Shown: piece by piece, positions 39,072-55,376 of the stretch | Position numbering within the stretch: position 1 is the stretch's first letter | Layout: every line of letters starts with the position of its first letter | Notes under the pieces: model-generated | Database searches by the model: none | What the model was told of the DNA's origin: nothing | What the model saw: the letters and a program-made list of their open reading frames with translations, nothing else | Position numbers and translations under genes: made by a program | Assembly: GCA_037039925.1 (NCBI GenBank) | Contig: JAXRKP010000182.1 | Coordinates: 390,897-454,896 of the forward strand | Reading direction: 5' to 3' | From: Doris montereyensis | Taxonomy: Eukaryota > Mollusca > Gastropoda > Nudibranchia > Dorididae | Length of the DNA: 64,000 bases

Positions 39072-39420
39072 TTGCTTGGAACTGGTCGACTGTAGATGGA
39101 TTTATACCGTATCCCTGCACAAGTGCAGGCTCACTGACTGTACATCATTTATCCCCAAGCAGGCCATTTCATTGAAAGGCCTTCTCAACTCCATGGGGGT
39201 GGGGGTGGGGAGGCATATAGTACAACAGCCTGTTAGGCGCTTCGTACTAACGCTCTGACAAGATCTTTCTCTACCTATAGCTGGGTACTCATTCAACCTG
39301 AGTCAAATGAGGAAAGTAGAGTGAAGTACCTTTCCTACGAGTACAGCGTTGTACCAGCTGTGGGGTTTGAACCAGTGTCGTCATGATTACAAGCTCACAA
39401 CGCTACGGTTCAGTTACAAC
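39072..39420 (-). mobile_element. SINE family 3, near-complete copy
   Basis: On - a tRNA-like head (cgtagcgttgtgagcttg, ggttcaaacccc) leads into the blocks shared with 4088-4340 and 60600-60870. The cctgcacaagtgcaggctca end is shared with the 60.8 kb copy. Confidence 0.78.
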
Positions 39421-42400
39421 ACCTTTCTCTCTTGAGTACCTTTCTCTGAAACCTGACTGTCCTCAAAGTTAATTTAAATCTACACTTGTTTTTAATTTTT
39501 AAAGTAAGTGTGTTCGAGTTTGAAAAGTTTATAATGCGGTTGGGGGGGGATAAGAGACTGATTGATAGGTCTGTAGTTTCTCATGATTTTGTTCATATCT
39601 CCTGTTTGTACTGTACGGAGCAGTCATATTTGCTTCGATCCATTCCTCTGGTATCTTCTTAAGTATGGAAAAGAATAGTATTGATAATACATGTAGTAAT
39701 ATTGAAAGCATGAACGACAGAAAATGTTTATATTGATCAACGCATTCCTCCCCACCCCCACCCCACAGTACCATGACATGACATCGTTAATCAAAGCATC
39801 GGCACCCTGTGTTTAAAAAAATTCATTTAGATGATCTTTTCACTTCAGAAACAGTGAATGTTGGGACTTTTTGATGCGCCAGGACTGACACAATAAATTG
39901 TGTGTCAGCAAATGTGCATTTTTGAGGATAGATTTGTGCAAAAGTTGGTGCATATAATATATTAATATATATCAACTACCGCACACGTATTTCATTCAAG
40001 TTTACAGATACATATATTCTTCTTTACGCAGGCCCTATATGTTTTTGTTCTCTGTTACTTTAAGTATGTTTTTCAATAACAACAAAAATGGTTCTCTTTT
40101 TACTTTTACTTTTTGTCTGTGTATCTTTTCCCCACTGGTTTATTGATCTCTGTATTCAACTTTCTCCACTCCACGTTTGTTTTTGTGTATCTATCTTTCA
40201 CTTTCACTCTAGGATTAGGATTGGTACAGGAATACTTCTTTAATTTTCTTCGATCTTTTTACAAATCTCTTCCCTTCGAGTCTTGATTTTTTTTTTCTTT
40301 TTCACAATGTGAAATATATTACAAATGTATTATCAATATTAATAATTATGCTCTGATTCTCTTATTTCTTCTTTCTGTTCTAGCGATTAAAATCTGTTTT
40401 CTAGATAATTAAAATCAAAGATATCTTTGAGTTTGAGCTTGTGTATATCAATTGTGGAAGAATTAAATGATTTTTTAAATTATTTTTATATTTAGGTTAT
40501 TCTTTGGGGTTATCCTAAACACTCTGACTCAGTCAACGTCAAAGGTCACTCTTTGTAACCACTTCTTCACATTTTGATGTTTTCTTTTTGATTGCAGTTT
40601 ACTTTATTTGGCTGTGTGGTTTTCGTCGGGTGATTTGTATGTCCAATATATAATTTATGTTTCTTTAAGTTAAAGTAAAAGGATGTGTTTGTTCTTGTGA
40701 GTGAGCTTGTGTTTCTCAGCAAATTCAATGAGTATGAGTTCTTGGTAAAACTGTTGCTTCTCCAGATTTGATGAACATTGGATAATCAGTGTAATGATGA
40801 AAGCAGATTCAAATTTTGTTGTATGTTCCATGAATCGAACAAAATTACCCTTTTTTATCGTTCATCCATGTTGTAACTCCAAGAAAATTAAAAGTTTGAG
40901 AAACTTTGAAGCCATTTTTTCATAAACTTCAAATTTGGAGATGCAACATTATTGGTTTAATCATGACCTACCAAAGTATTATCTTCCCTGCTCTCTCCAT
41001 TTCCAAAGACCACAACGATACTTCAGATGTTTTCTTTTCTGTTTTGATTTCAATTACAATATTGTGTTGACGTTGAAGTCTTCTGTAATTTGTTTGTGAA
41101 CTTCAATTTCCCGCTTATGTCTTTCCTACACCATCATAGAATTGTTTAACTGTTTCATAAATGATTGCAGCAGAGTGTCTTCCTTGAGGAATTATTTTCA
41201 ATTTGATAAGACTGAGTATATCTTGGCGGCATAGTCTTTCATTTTGATGTTTCTGACTGAGACTGAAGAATGCAGCCCCCTTTACATTTCAATTTACTTG
41301 CTTTGCTTATTATCGATCAAAATCATTGCATGTAGGTTGTAATCGTCTTTGATGTCTCAAAGTCCCTCTTCCTTTCTGTAAGTTTCACTTACTAAACTAA
41401 AAACAATTAATACGAATTTCAATCTGATTGGACTTGTCTACTTCTAATTTGTCAAAGCCAAGTTATCGTTTGAGCTATGCGTTTGACCTTAATTTGAACT
41501 TAAGTCTCACAGACTGGAAGAATTAACGCCGCTTTGTAGAGAATACATCCCAAATATGTTGGTAAATATAATTAAATGTGAAAAGTCCAAACAAACCATC
41601 AGAATATCCTTGAATAAGTAGAGCAGAGTGCTACTAGAACATGTGTAACATATTGTTATGTATTGTAGTAGATGCTGCCTCTCAGTGCAAACTACATACT
41701 TTGCCTTTGGCATCTCTTGTCCCAATATCATTGCCAATCAAGAACTCCATAGAAGAAGAAGAAGAACCATAACAATATATTAATATAGTGAGTCGTAGAA
41801 CATGGTGATGAAATGGTCATTCATGTACTGTATTTGGCAGATCTCCAGCAGCAGTCACTTTTTTATTTCATTGAAATTTATCCCATTCGCCATGAAGTGA
41901 CCTCAGGGTGAAACACAAGATGCAAGACATATGAAAGAATGAAAAGAAAGAGGTAGGACCTACTATCAGTAGCATACACCAGGCGCCACGCAGCTGCAGC
42001 TCACAAAGGTGGCACTCATTCAGATGGACAGAAACGTTGAGAAAGGCTTAAAAGAGAGTGAAAAGTCAAGGCTGGAGATTTAGTTTTTATTCCTTAGCCG
42101 ATTTTCTTAATTTTTAATTCCTTGCTGGTGTTGCCTTCTTGACATATCTGACCCCCCCCCCAGAGTCAAAGAAAAACAACACTTGCTCAGACACATAAAC
42201 TGAGAGAGGGAGAGAATATTTCATTGAAATTTACCCAAACCAACAAATGCTGTGATCTCAGGGTGAGGAGAGGAAAGAGAGAGGGAGAGACAGTAGAAAT
42301 TAAAAAACAAAAAATAGAGAGAGGGAGAGAGAAAGAGAAATAGGAGGTATATGTGTGAGGAGGTACAGGTGAATTAAAAAAAAATTAACAGAAAGGAAAA

Positions 42401-42470
42401 AAAGAAAACTGCACACAGGAACAACTTTCAAAACCAAAGAAACTAAATAATACGAACTTCATGAAGATAT
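39421..42470. other. Intergenic, nothing recognised
   Basis: AT-rich 3 kb without coding signal. GA-rich patches near 42270-42350. Confidence 0.5.
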
Positions 42471-42479
42471 GACTTTTAA

Positions 42480-42485
42480 TTTATT
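42480..42485 (-). terminator. Candidate poly(A) signal of the COX7A-like gene
   Basis: AATAAA on - about 245 bases past the TGA at 42732-42730. Supports that exon being terminal. Confidence 0.4.
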
Positions 42486-42729
42486 GTCGGTTTATCAACA
42501 GACCAGATACAAAAAAAAAAAAATTTCTCTTATACTTCATCCGCATTGTTCATGTAAAACTAAAGCAAAATAAAATCATCCTCAATATAACCTGACTGTA
42601 AACACAGACAACGTTCTCTAATAATTAAAACAGTCCAATCATACAACAACTAACACAAAACAGTCGCTGGTGCAAATCTATTCGTTCTTTCGGTGGTGCT
42701 GCCAGTCGTCTCAATTGTGTCCGCGGACA

Positions 42730-47093
<4,364 letters not shown>

Positions 47094-47960
47094 CTGGAAG
47101 ATGTCAAAAAGAAGAAATAAGCATATACATATAATTTAGGTTTCAGAAAAAAGGAACCATTATTTATAAATGTTAAAACATCTTGACAACGCGACCAATA
47201 GCCATAAAATTTTAACACAATAAACTTCAGTTATTTTGACAATATTGTTTGATACAATTCCGGGAAAAATAAAATTTACGCAAAGGGCCTAAGTAAAAAA
47301 GGTACATTTTTTCAACTGTCAACGTCTCTGTAAGAAAGTTAAAACAACAAGTCATAAACACAGGAGGCATGTCTACGATGATCACAAGAGTTTGGGATGG
47401 GAAAAACAGCTGTTAACAGAATAAAAACGAAAAGACTTTCAGCTGAATTCTTACTTTTAGTCCAAGTAAAACAGGCCTTTAAAAATCAAACAGCGACATT
47501 TGACAGGATATGTGCCGGTGGTTTCTACAACAAGTCACACACAAAGAGAATTGGTTGAATGTGGTTGAGTGACGGGTTGCAAATCCATGTAACCAGTAAT
47601 CTCAAAAGAAAACCATCTGTTTACTAGGGTGATGCTAAACCTAACATTGTCAGTGAAAGGCCGCTTCATAGCTTGAGGATACTGTTTGCAATATGTCGCT
47701 GAACCAACTCAACTGAAAAAACACACACCATGAGCCATCAACATTTTCCTCTGGGACAGAATGAACAATTTCCCTGGTTAAATTTTCTTGGTTTCATAAT
47801 CCTGAGGAGTGAGTGGGAGGTTCAGGAGGCTTCCTTGATGAAAAGAAACAGTGTTCCCATGTCGATAGCATACTCTTTGTGTCTGCCTTCTTCTTCATAA
47901 TAGCTGACCAACTAGGAGGGAATTATTAACAGAATAATAATATGGACCCCATTAGTAAAG
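47094..47960. other. 5' flank of COX7A-like gene
   Basis: No recognised promoter motif or repeat. Confidence 0.45.
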
Positions 47961-47964
47961 TTTC

Positions 47965-48290
47965 TTCAAGGCCGTTATAGCCCATACAGCCAGAGCGTAT
48001 CCTGGTTTCAATAACGCAAAGCTGAAGAGGTGATAACAATCACCTCCTAAACAGGACGTTAATCTGGCCCAGAATTTCAATCTAAGCTAGTGCTGGTACC
48101 AGTCCATAATTTGCATCTGGGTCAGGGGGGGTGGGTGGTGGAGGGGGGGTGGGTGGGTGTTAGATGTCTTTCCCAAGGAAGAAGAACAAATCGGACCTAG
48201 CTTTGCTAGATTCGAACCCGGTACATCACGGTCCTCAGCCCGGCAGCCCAGCCACTCTGTCAAATACCACAGTGCCACGGACTCCATTAT
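47965..48290 (-). mobile_element. SINE family 1, near full length
   Basis: On - the head reads tggtatttgacagagtggc with B-box gggttcgaatctagc, then a body with cttgggaaagacatct, a G/C-rich microsatellite, and the family tail ending in ggccttgaag. About 325 bp. Confidence 0.82.
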
Positions 48291-48299
48291 TGATTGTTT

Positions 48300-49940
48300 C
48301 CCAACTTTATCATCTTCATGAGGAGAAGGAGGGGCGTTCAGGGGCTTGACCCCTGATTAAAAAAAACAAAAACAGAAGCCCTGATCATGTATTTCAAGTC
48401 AGTCGTCTCCTCCTATTATTACTCCCGCTTTAGCACTGCTGCAGTGTATTTTCCACTGCTATGCCTATGGTGGTCAACAATGCTAATCTAGCAGTAAAAA
48501 TGGAGAGATGACTGTTTTGGAAATACTCTTCGTGATGTTGGTCTACCCTTAAGTAGAGCAGCGAAGAGAGAGTATCAAGTTTAAACTAGATCTAGATCTA
48601 GAATTAGCAATCGTACTATATACATATATATGGTGTGAAACGTCGGTGGTGCTAAAGTGTGATTGTCCCTTCTTAGCTCTGTTTATTGAATCAAACTGAA
48701 CAAATGAATATGAAATCACCATATCATTATTATTTAAAATCATTCATAAAGTGTGAATAAATAAAAAGGTAGATTTAGATCTAGCCTAGATCTAGATCTA
48801 GATTCCATCCTGCCACAAAGCCAAAAACTGAATGATGAATATTCAAACTGCAAATGGCAAAATCAATCTTGATCTTTAAGAGAAAAATCTTATTTTTTCT
48901 AGCATCGACAATTTTTTATAATTTTTTTTATCATAGTCAATTCATGTTCACTTGGTCACGTAGGCCAAACTTAGTCAAAATGATTCGAGATTCCATACCT
49001 ACAATCAGACAGTGTTTTCAGGTTTACCAAGGTCAATAATGAAGAAGAGGTCAGTAATCGTTTGGGAGTTCGTTTTACGTGATAAATTGATTTAAATAGT
49101 ATACCATGAAAGAAAGGATGTATTTATAACTCATCACATTACAAACAAATTTAAATGTGCGATCTTTTCCATCACCTTGAATATTTTAAATCCGTCAAAA
49201 GAACACAATCCTCTGTCGGTGATACAATGAGACGACAAACGAAAGGAAAGGAATAGAGTTTGACTTTTTAGATCACTTCCTCGTACTCGAATACCAACAT
49301 ATTTTTTGGTATCCCTAGTGCATCTGAGCTTGGCGAGGAGTGGGGATAGCGCCATCACTATTATGTAGAGCGCCTACGCATAATAAATAATATATTATAA
49401 TGTATTTAGATTCATATTGAAGACCATCCATTTAACACATGAACACAACAAAACAACCACAAAAAACCCACACGAAAAATCCCACATAAAAAACAAGCCA
49501 TTAAAATGTTATCCTTTTCCAACTCATGTTAATTTTAAACTTAAAAACTTAAGGGCACAATGAGATTAATATCAATGTAATAATACATTGCTACTTCGCA
49601 TTTTCCTTCCCATCCTTTCCGCCTAGATTATTGCTTTCTCCGACTGAGGATGGGAAAACGATATAACAGAATCAATGGAGAAGTACATCATATCTACACG
49701 TCTTGTCATCTTCCTAATTCATAACAAAGCAAACGATATCCCAACCCAACACGCTATCATTTTTCAAGAAATAGCAACATACAACTCAAAGTGAGCAAGA
49801 GCAGATACAATGCTCAAACAAAAAAACCCCCATCATCATCCTCATCATGAATTTCCTCTTTTTTTTTCTCCTTCTTCCAGCTTCCCCTTCTCTCATCATC
49901 CTCTTTTACTTTCTCTTCAAACTTTTGTTGTTGTTCTTCT
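48300..49940. other. Intergenic, nothing recognised
   Basis: Contains several tagatctagatcta motifs (48583-48602, 48775-48800). No gene. Confidence 0.5.
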
Positions 49941-49944
49941 TTTT

Positions 49945-50215
49945 ACTTTTTCTTGTTCTTCTTCTTGTTCTTCTTCTTGTTTTTTTCTTTTCTTCTTGTT
50001 CTTCTTGTTCTTGTTCTTCTTGTTCTTTTTGTTCTTGTTGTTGTTCTTCTTGTTCTTGTTCTTGTTCTTGTTCTTGTTCTTGTTCTTGTTCTTGTTCTTG
50101 TTCTTGTTTTTGTTCTTCTTCTTCTTCTTCTTCTTCTGCTTCTTCTTCTTCTTCTTCTTCTTCTTCTTCTTCTTCTTCTTCTTCTTCTTCTTCTTCCTCC
50201 TACTCATCTTCATCT
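49945..50215. repeat. TTC / TTCTTG microsatellite
   Basis: A pyrimidine-rich tract that passes from mixed units to ttcttg hexamers to pure ttc triplets. Confidence 0.96.
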
Positions 50216-50299
50216 ACCTTTTATCCTTATTTGTCTTCCAGATCATCTTCTTCATTGCATCATTTCTATCTACATCATCGCATTTAGAGCCATCATAAT

Positions 50300-50366
50300 C
50301 TAACAAAAGAATAATAATAACTAATAATAATAATAAATAACAGCAAAAACAACAATAATAATAATA

Positions 50367-50426
<60 letters not shown>

Positions 50427-50560
50427 GTGATAATAATAATAATAATAATAATTATAATAATAATAACAATAACAATAAAATACATTTCTATAGCGCTCAT
50501 CATCAACACTAGGATCAACCTCATCATCATCATCAACAACAACAACAACAACAACAACAA
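50300..50560. repeat. AAT / ATG / AAC trinucleotide microsatellite
   Basis: Blocks of aat, then atg, then aat, then aac triplets with short gaps. Confidence 0.95.
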
Positions 50561-51235
50561 CTACAAAAACACAATTGAGACGAACAAATGAAGGAAAGAG
50601 AAAAAAGCAAAAGCAAATTAACTTGTTATTTTAAGACATGGAAAAAAGGAGTTACAGTTACAGAGTTTGGATTCACTGAAATGGGAGGGCACGAAATGGC
50701 TGGAATCGATATTAGAGGAACAAACTTAAATTCCCTTGAAAAGAACGCACATTTGTATCGCTTTTACTTTATTGCATGTTTGTTGAGAGCTACTACAGAG
50801 TGCAGATTTCTCATGGCTCTTCGCTAACCGATAAGTGCAATATGAAAGGAGTAGTTCGATTATTTCCGTGTCCCATGATTCTGTTTCTTCCCTTATCTTG
50901 TTCACGTCTCATCGTCATGTTTATGGGACTTTGTCTGCATTACTATATAATGTTAACGGCCTTAAAAAACGACATAATCTGGGTGAAGTTATATGCAATC
51001 GTCGTACTCTCTCGAGGTTTAAACGTGTTTTCTCATTCATTAGCCTGCTTTTCCCCCTTGTTATCTAGTTGTTGTTATTTCTTGTTGCTTACTTTTGTTG
51101 TTTGCTTTTTGTTTTGTAATGGTTTTTGTCGTGTTTGGCTGGTTTTCTTACATTCTTCCTACGCTTTTGGTTGATATCATAGCTCAACGATAATGAATGG
51201 ACCGTAACAGCCACATCCTTTCTCCTCTCTCATAG
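50561..51235. other. Intergenic, no gene supported
   Basis: Short overlapping open frames with no recognisable domain. Confidence 0.45.
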
Positions 51236-51239
51236 ACAG

Positions 51240-51325
51240 ATAATAATAACACATAATGCACTCTCACACAAATACACACACACAACACACACACAGATAC
51301 ACACATACACACACACATACAAATA
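51240..51325. repeat. Imperfect CA-rich microsatellite
   Basis: acac units with at interruptions. Confidence 0.85.
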
Positions 51326-51962
51326 ACCAGGTATACATTACAGTAATATTTTAGCTGTTTGAGACGTTCTACATGCTATGTAGGAACAGTGTCTCTAAAT
51401 GAGGCTTTCATCTTCCAACTGAAAAAGATCGGATGAAAATCTTAACGTTTTCTTTCATTTGACTCATTTTCATTTTTAAAAAAGTTCTTGATAGTAATGA
51501 TAGCCATAATTAGCAGATATATTCCATAGAGTAGGATGAAACGAAATATCGGCATTAACGTTGAGTTTATACAGTAGAATTTCAAAAGGGTTTATTTGGT
51601 TCATCAGAGAATATTACAGCAATAACTTTCTTGTCACAATAAGGAATTTCCCAAATTTGTTGGAGCGGTTGGCGTTTGCTACTGGTTGGCCCTATCTTTG
51701 ATTTCACTTTTCAATTTTTTCATCATACTGATTCATACTGATTCATACTGATTCCTCTTTTTTCACCCCGAAATCGCTGTATGTACTGGATGCGGTAAAT
51801 TTCAAGGAAACAAACAAACAAAAATCTGTGTTTTGCTAACAAAGAAAACATAAGGGTATAACATTTATTGGAGGCTGGGGGATAAAGGATGTTTAGTCAG
51901 TGAGCATGCGCTTGTGCGGGAACACAGACTATGAATCCATCTAAAACTCTTTATACACATTA

Positions 51963-51977
51963 TCACACACATGCACG

Positions 51978-52022
<45 letters not shown>

Positions 52023-52023
52023 C
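51963..52023. repeat. (CA)n microsatellite
   Basis: About 60 bases of mostly pure ca. Confidence 0.93.
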
Positions 52024-52204
52024 GCGCGCCAATGTAACACTGCTTCAACGATTTTATGCAAACGTGGTGTTGTTATATAGCAGTCGAACTTGAGACCATG
52101 GTGGGGTCATGGGTTCGAATGCTATTTTTTGCCAGACGAGACGGTGTATCCCTGTGGAAAAGCGCCTGCAACTACGTAGGCTACCACTGATAATAAGTAA
52201 ACAT

Positions 52205-52290
52205 TGTGTAAACTCCTTAAATAAAATATAACACGAACGCGTAACTTTTGGGGTATGACCCTTCGTCAGATGACAACAATTTGTACATCA
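52205..52290 (-). ncRNA. Degenerate hammerhead element, truncated
   Basis: On - CTGACGA (52269-52263) then a GGGT-CAT-ACCC stem as in the 1.3 kb copy, but the GAA core reads AAA/CAAA, so it is predicted inactive. One outer arm (aactccttaaataaaa) is recognisable; the other is missing. Confidence 0.55.
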
Positions 52291-52789
52291 AAATAACATA
52301 ATGTAGTAAGGAATAGCATAGAGGGGAATGGGAGAGGGGAATAATGTTGACTAACATGGTAGGAATAGCGGAAAGAAGTAGATATAACAATAACAGGCAA
52401 GAAGAGAGATTTAGAAAAGCAAGAAGGGGAGACGGGGAGGAATGTGCGTGAGAAACATTCTTCTTTAGAAGCGAAAAGTATACAAAAATGATGATATTGC
52501 TACTCGGTACATAGAGCATTGGGTAATATTCCCATGATGAGTGAGAGGAGTACTGAGAAGACAAATAAAGGAGGAAAACTGGAATAAAATAATGGGAAAA
52601 GACAATAAATAAATGATAGAAAAAGTGGGTCAGGGAAAGAAAGCGAAGGCGAGAAAAAGCAAAGAGCGAAAGAAAAGGGGAGTAAAGCAAAAAAAAAAAA
52701 AGATGTAAACTTGACCCAGAAAATTTGAAAAATTGCCGGTCTGTTTCTAATTTTCCTTTCATTCATTTCTAAAATTTAAGAAAAAAATA

Positions 52790-54225
52790 GTACTCACGCA
52801 AATGAAAGAGCATTTACATCTGAACAACCTCATCGAGACATTTCAATATATCGGGCTAATCATAGCGCTGAAAGTGCCTTGTTGAAAATTGTCAATGATA
52901 TATTTGTTTCATGTGATAATGAAAATATTGCTGTTCTCACACTCTTGGACTTATCTGTTGCCTTTGACACAGTCGATCAAGCTATTTTAATAGATCGGGT
53001 GTCAATCAAATTTGGCACCACAGGCATTGTCTTGGATTGGTTTGAATCCTGTCTTACAGGTAGAACCCAATCTATCTCCGTCAACATAAATATTTCTGAA
53101 AAATTCCCTCTAAAGTATAGTGTCCCCAAAGTTCTGTTCACGGCCCAATTTTATACACTTGTACACTCTGCCTTTGAGTTAGGGTATTAGAAAGCATAAG
53201 ACCCATTATCACATGTATGCAGATGATTTCCAGATTTACAAAGATGTGTCTCTAGAATATCTTGACTCACTCAAAGTGGACATTGAAAGGTGCAGTCTAG
53301 CTATCAAACCATGGAGGGCAAAAATAAATTGAAACTGAACGAGGAAAAAACTGAGGTTCTTTTATGTTCCACGAACTCAAAATTAAAAGCTTAAGTAAGA
53401 GTATTCTTTTCAAATTTGGAAAAAGTCTGAGAGTTTTTCTTGACAGCACACTTTCAATGGACCACCAAATTAAGCATTCTGTAATATTAATGTACATTAA
53501 GATCACGACAAAGATTTCATATATGAAATCTCTGCTCTCACAAGAATTTATCAAAATGCTTGTTGTGTCCTTAGTCCGAATGGACTATTGAAACTCTCTT
53601 TTTGCGGGTCTCACAGATGCAATTAAAAAAAAAAAAATCCAAAGTGTACAAAATTATGCACGCAAGGCTGGTTATTGGAAAGACCAGATTCGACAGTAGT
53701 TCCAGTTCCAGAGATTATGAAAACCCTTCACTGGCTTCCAGTAAGGGCAAGAACTGATTACAAGATATGTCTAATTTTTGTAACAAATCCCTGCAGTCTG
53801 CTGCCCCAATCTACATTCAAAGTCTGCTCTGCCCATATTAACCACCTCATGCGCTATGATCTCAAAAATTTAAATTATTGACAATTCCAATAAAACTCGC
53901 CTTGAAACGTTTCGGAGATAGAAGTTTTGACAAAATTGAACCACAGAATATGGAATGCTTTACGTCCATCTGTGAGGCTTGCAACGAGTCTTCAAATCTT
54001 AAAAAATCTACTTAAAACACATCTTTTTAGGGAACTACCTTCTGTAAATGATTGAATTGAAATGTATACGATACCCAATGTTAATAATGATTTAATAGTG
54101 TGAGTGTGTCTGGAATGTGACATTAAAATCTAAATGTATCGTTTTAAGAATATTTCAACTTTTATTGTAAAACGCCTTGAGAATTCGGCTTTATTGTATT
54201 ACTATTTCTATAAAAAGCATTGGAC
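52790..54225 (+). mobile_element. CR1/Jockey-type LINE, 5'-truncated, RT and 3' end
   Basis: RT motif A reads LLDLSVAFDTVDQ (52945-52983) and motif C reads YADDFQIY (53216-53239). Then LNEEKTEVLLCSTN and LHWLPVRARTDYKI follow, in different frames. The order and these phrases are typical of CR1/Jockey-superfamily pol. Several frameshifts; dead copy. Confidence 0.82.
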
Positions 54226-54370
54226 TTTTTGTAATCAAAACAAAATACATGTCATATTACTCTCTCCTCACTCTTTTTGCTCTCTCCATCACCGTCACCA
54301 TTTCAACTCATAAATTGCCTTCGCCATCCGTTTCTGTCATCCATCACAGATGTTCAGTAGCTCTCTAGGG

Positions 54371-54583
54371 CAGGGTTTTCCAAACTCTTCCAGTGCTTGG
54401 CCCTTTTAGTACCGTAGTACCAAACCTACCATGACACCCACCCCTATAAGTCTACTAATGTTTACTATCGCAGGTACATTCCGGTGAGTGAGCTGAATAG
54501 TACAACATACTGCTAAAACCCTTCATTAGAATAGGCTCTTGACCCTTTTGGGGACATGCAACATTGGAGTTTGGGAATCCCTG
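54371..54583. mobile_element. hAT-like MITE
   Basis: Inverted ends CAGGGTTTTCCAAACTC and CAGGGATTCCCAAACTC (15 of 17), 213 bp apart, flanked by 8-mers ctctaggg and ccctaggt (6 of 8, centred on CTAG), as in hAT target duplications. Non-coding. Confidence 0.72.
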
Positions 54584-54639
54584 CCCTAGGTATTCCCATG
54601 TATTCTCGATTTGGTCTATAAATGTAGGGGACTGTCGGC

Positions 54640-55010
54640 CTTTACGTTGTGTTCTAATGTTTCGTATGCCGGGGTGAGGGTTGGGGTTGGGGGGGCAAAC
54701 ATAAGTTCAGAGGCCAGATATCGGATTCTCAACCCAAAGAACGTGGGTTTAAGCTCCAGTCGACGGTTGACAAATTTTTCTCGAATGTTTTCGTAATAAT
54801 GAAATTTACCCCCCCCCCCCCCAAAATAATAATAATAAAAAAAAAACAAAAACAACCCTCCCCATGGTCCAGGTAGGTGGATTGATATCGAGTCCTATCG
54901 AGACGGACAATACACAGGAGCTGGCATGCAGATCTAAACATTATGTGCACGTTGAAGATCCCTTAGCTGTTTACAATAAGTCCCGGAAAAATAAAAAAAA
55001 ATCACAAACT
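54640..55010 (+). mobile_element. SINE family 2 copy
   Basis: B-box-like gggtttaagctcca, then after a C-run ccaggtaggtggattga (54869) and agatcccttagctgtttaca, matching the 30.5 kb copy. Confidence 0.7.
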
Positions 55011-55302
55011 TTTGAAGATCACATTAGTTTTCATAACTAATTGGAGAATGTAGGGAAATCAAAAAAAATAAGCTGCATTCCGGCTCTCATCACATGACGT
55101 CATAAAAGACTGCCCTAACAGTGACCACTAGCGTCTTTCCTCGATTGTTTCTGTGATTTCCGAACGTCTACAGTATTTAATAATAACTTATGAATATTAT
55201 TAGCATTAATCCGATCTAAATGATACTTAACGTTGGTTGTGTCATAGATTCTCACACTTCCCTTTGCCTGTCTAATCTCTCATTGCATCTACACCTTTTT
55301 TT

Positions 55303-55376
55303 TCCCTTTTTCCAGTCGTCTGGCATGTTTGGACTTCCATGCTTGTTGGCATATTAATGTAATAGTTTGTCTGCCC
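55303..55376 (-). mobile_element. LINE copy C, small left fragment
   Basis: On - this matches the acaagcatggaagtccaaac and gacgactggaaaa section of the LINE (about 57240-57300 in copy B). It is cut off from the rest of copy C by the insertion of copy B. The last 13 bases are the target-site duplication. Confidence 0.8.

Noticed and set aside
49810..50303. Several 100-160 codon frames (poly-Phe/Leu, poly-Ser, poly-Lys/Asn)
   Set aside because: All are readings of the TTC/TTCTTG microsatellite.
52217..52762. 181-codon - strand open frame rich in Phe, Leu and Ser
   Set aside because: Low-complexity composition from purine-rich DNA on +; no domain, no splice context, and it overlaps the hammerhead remnant.
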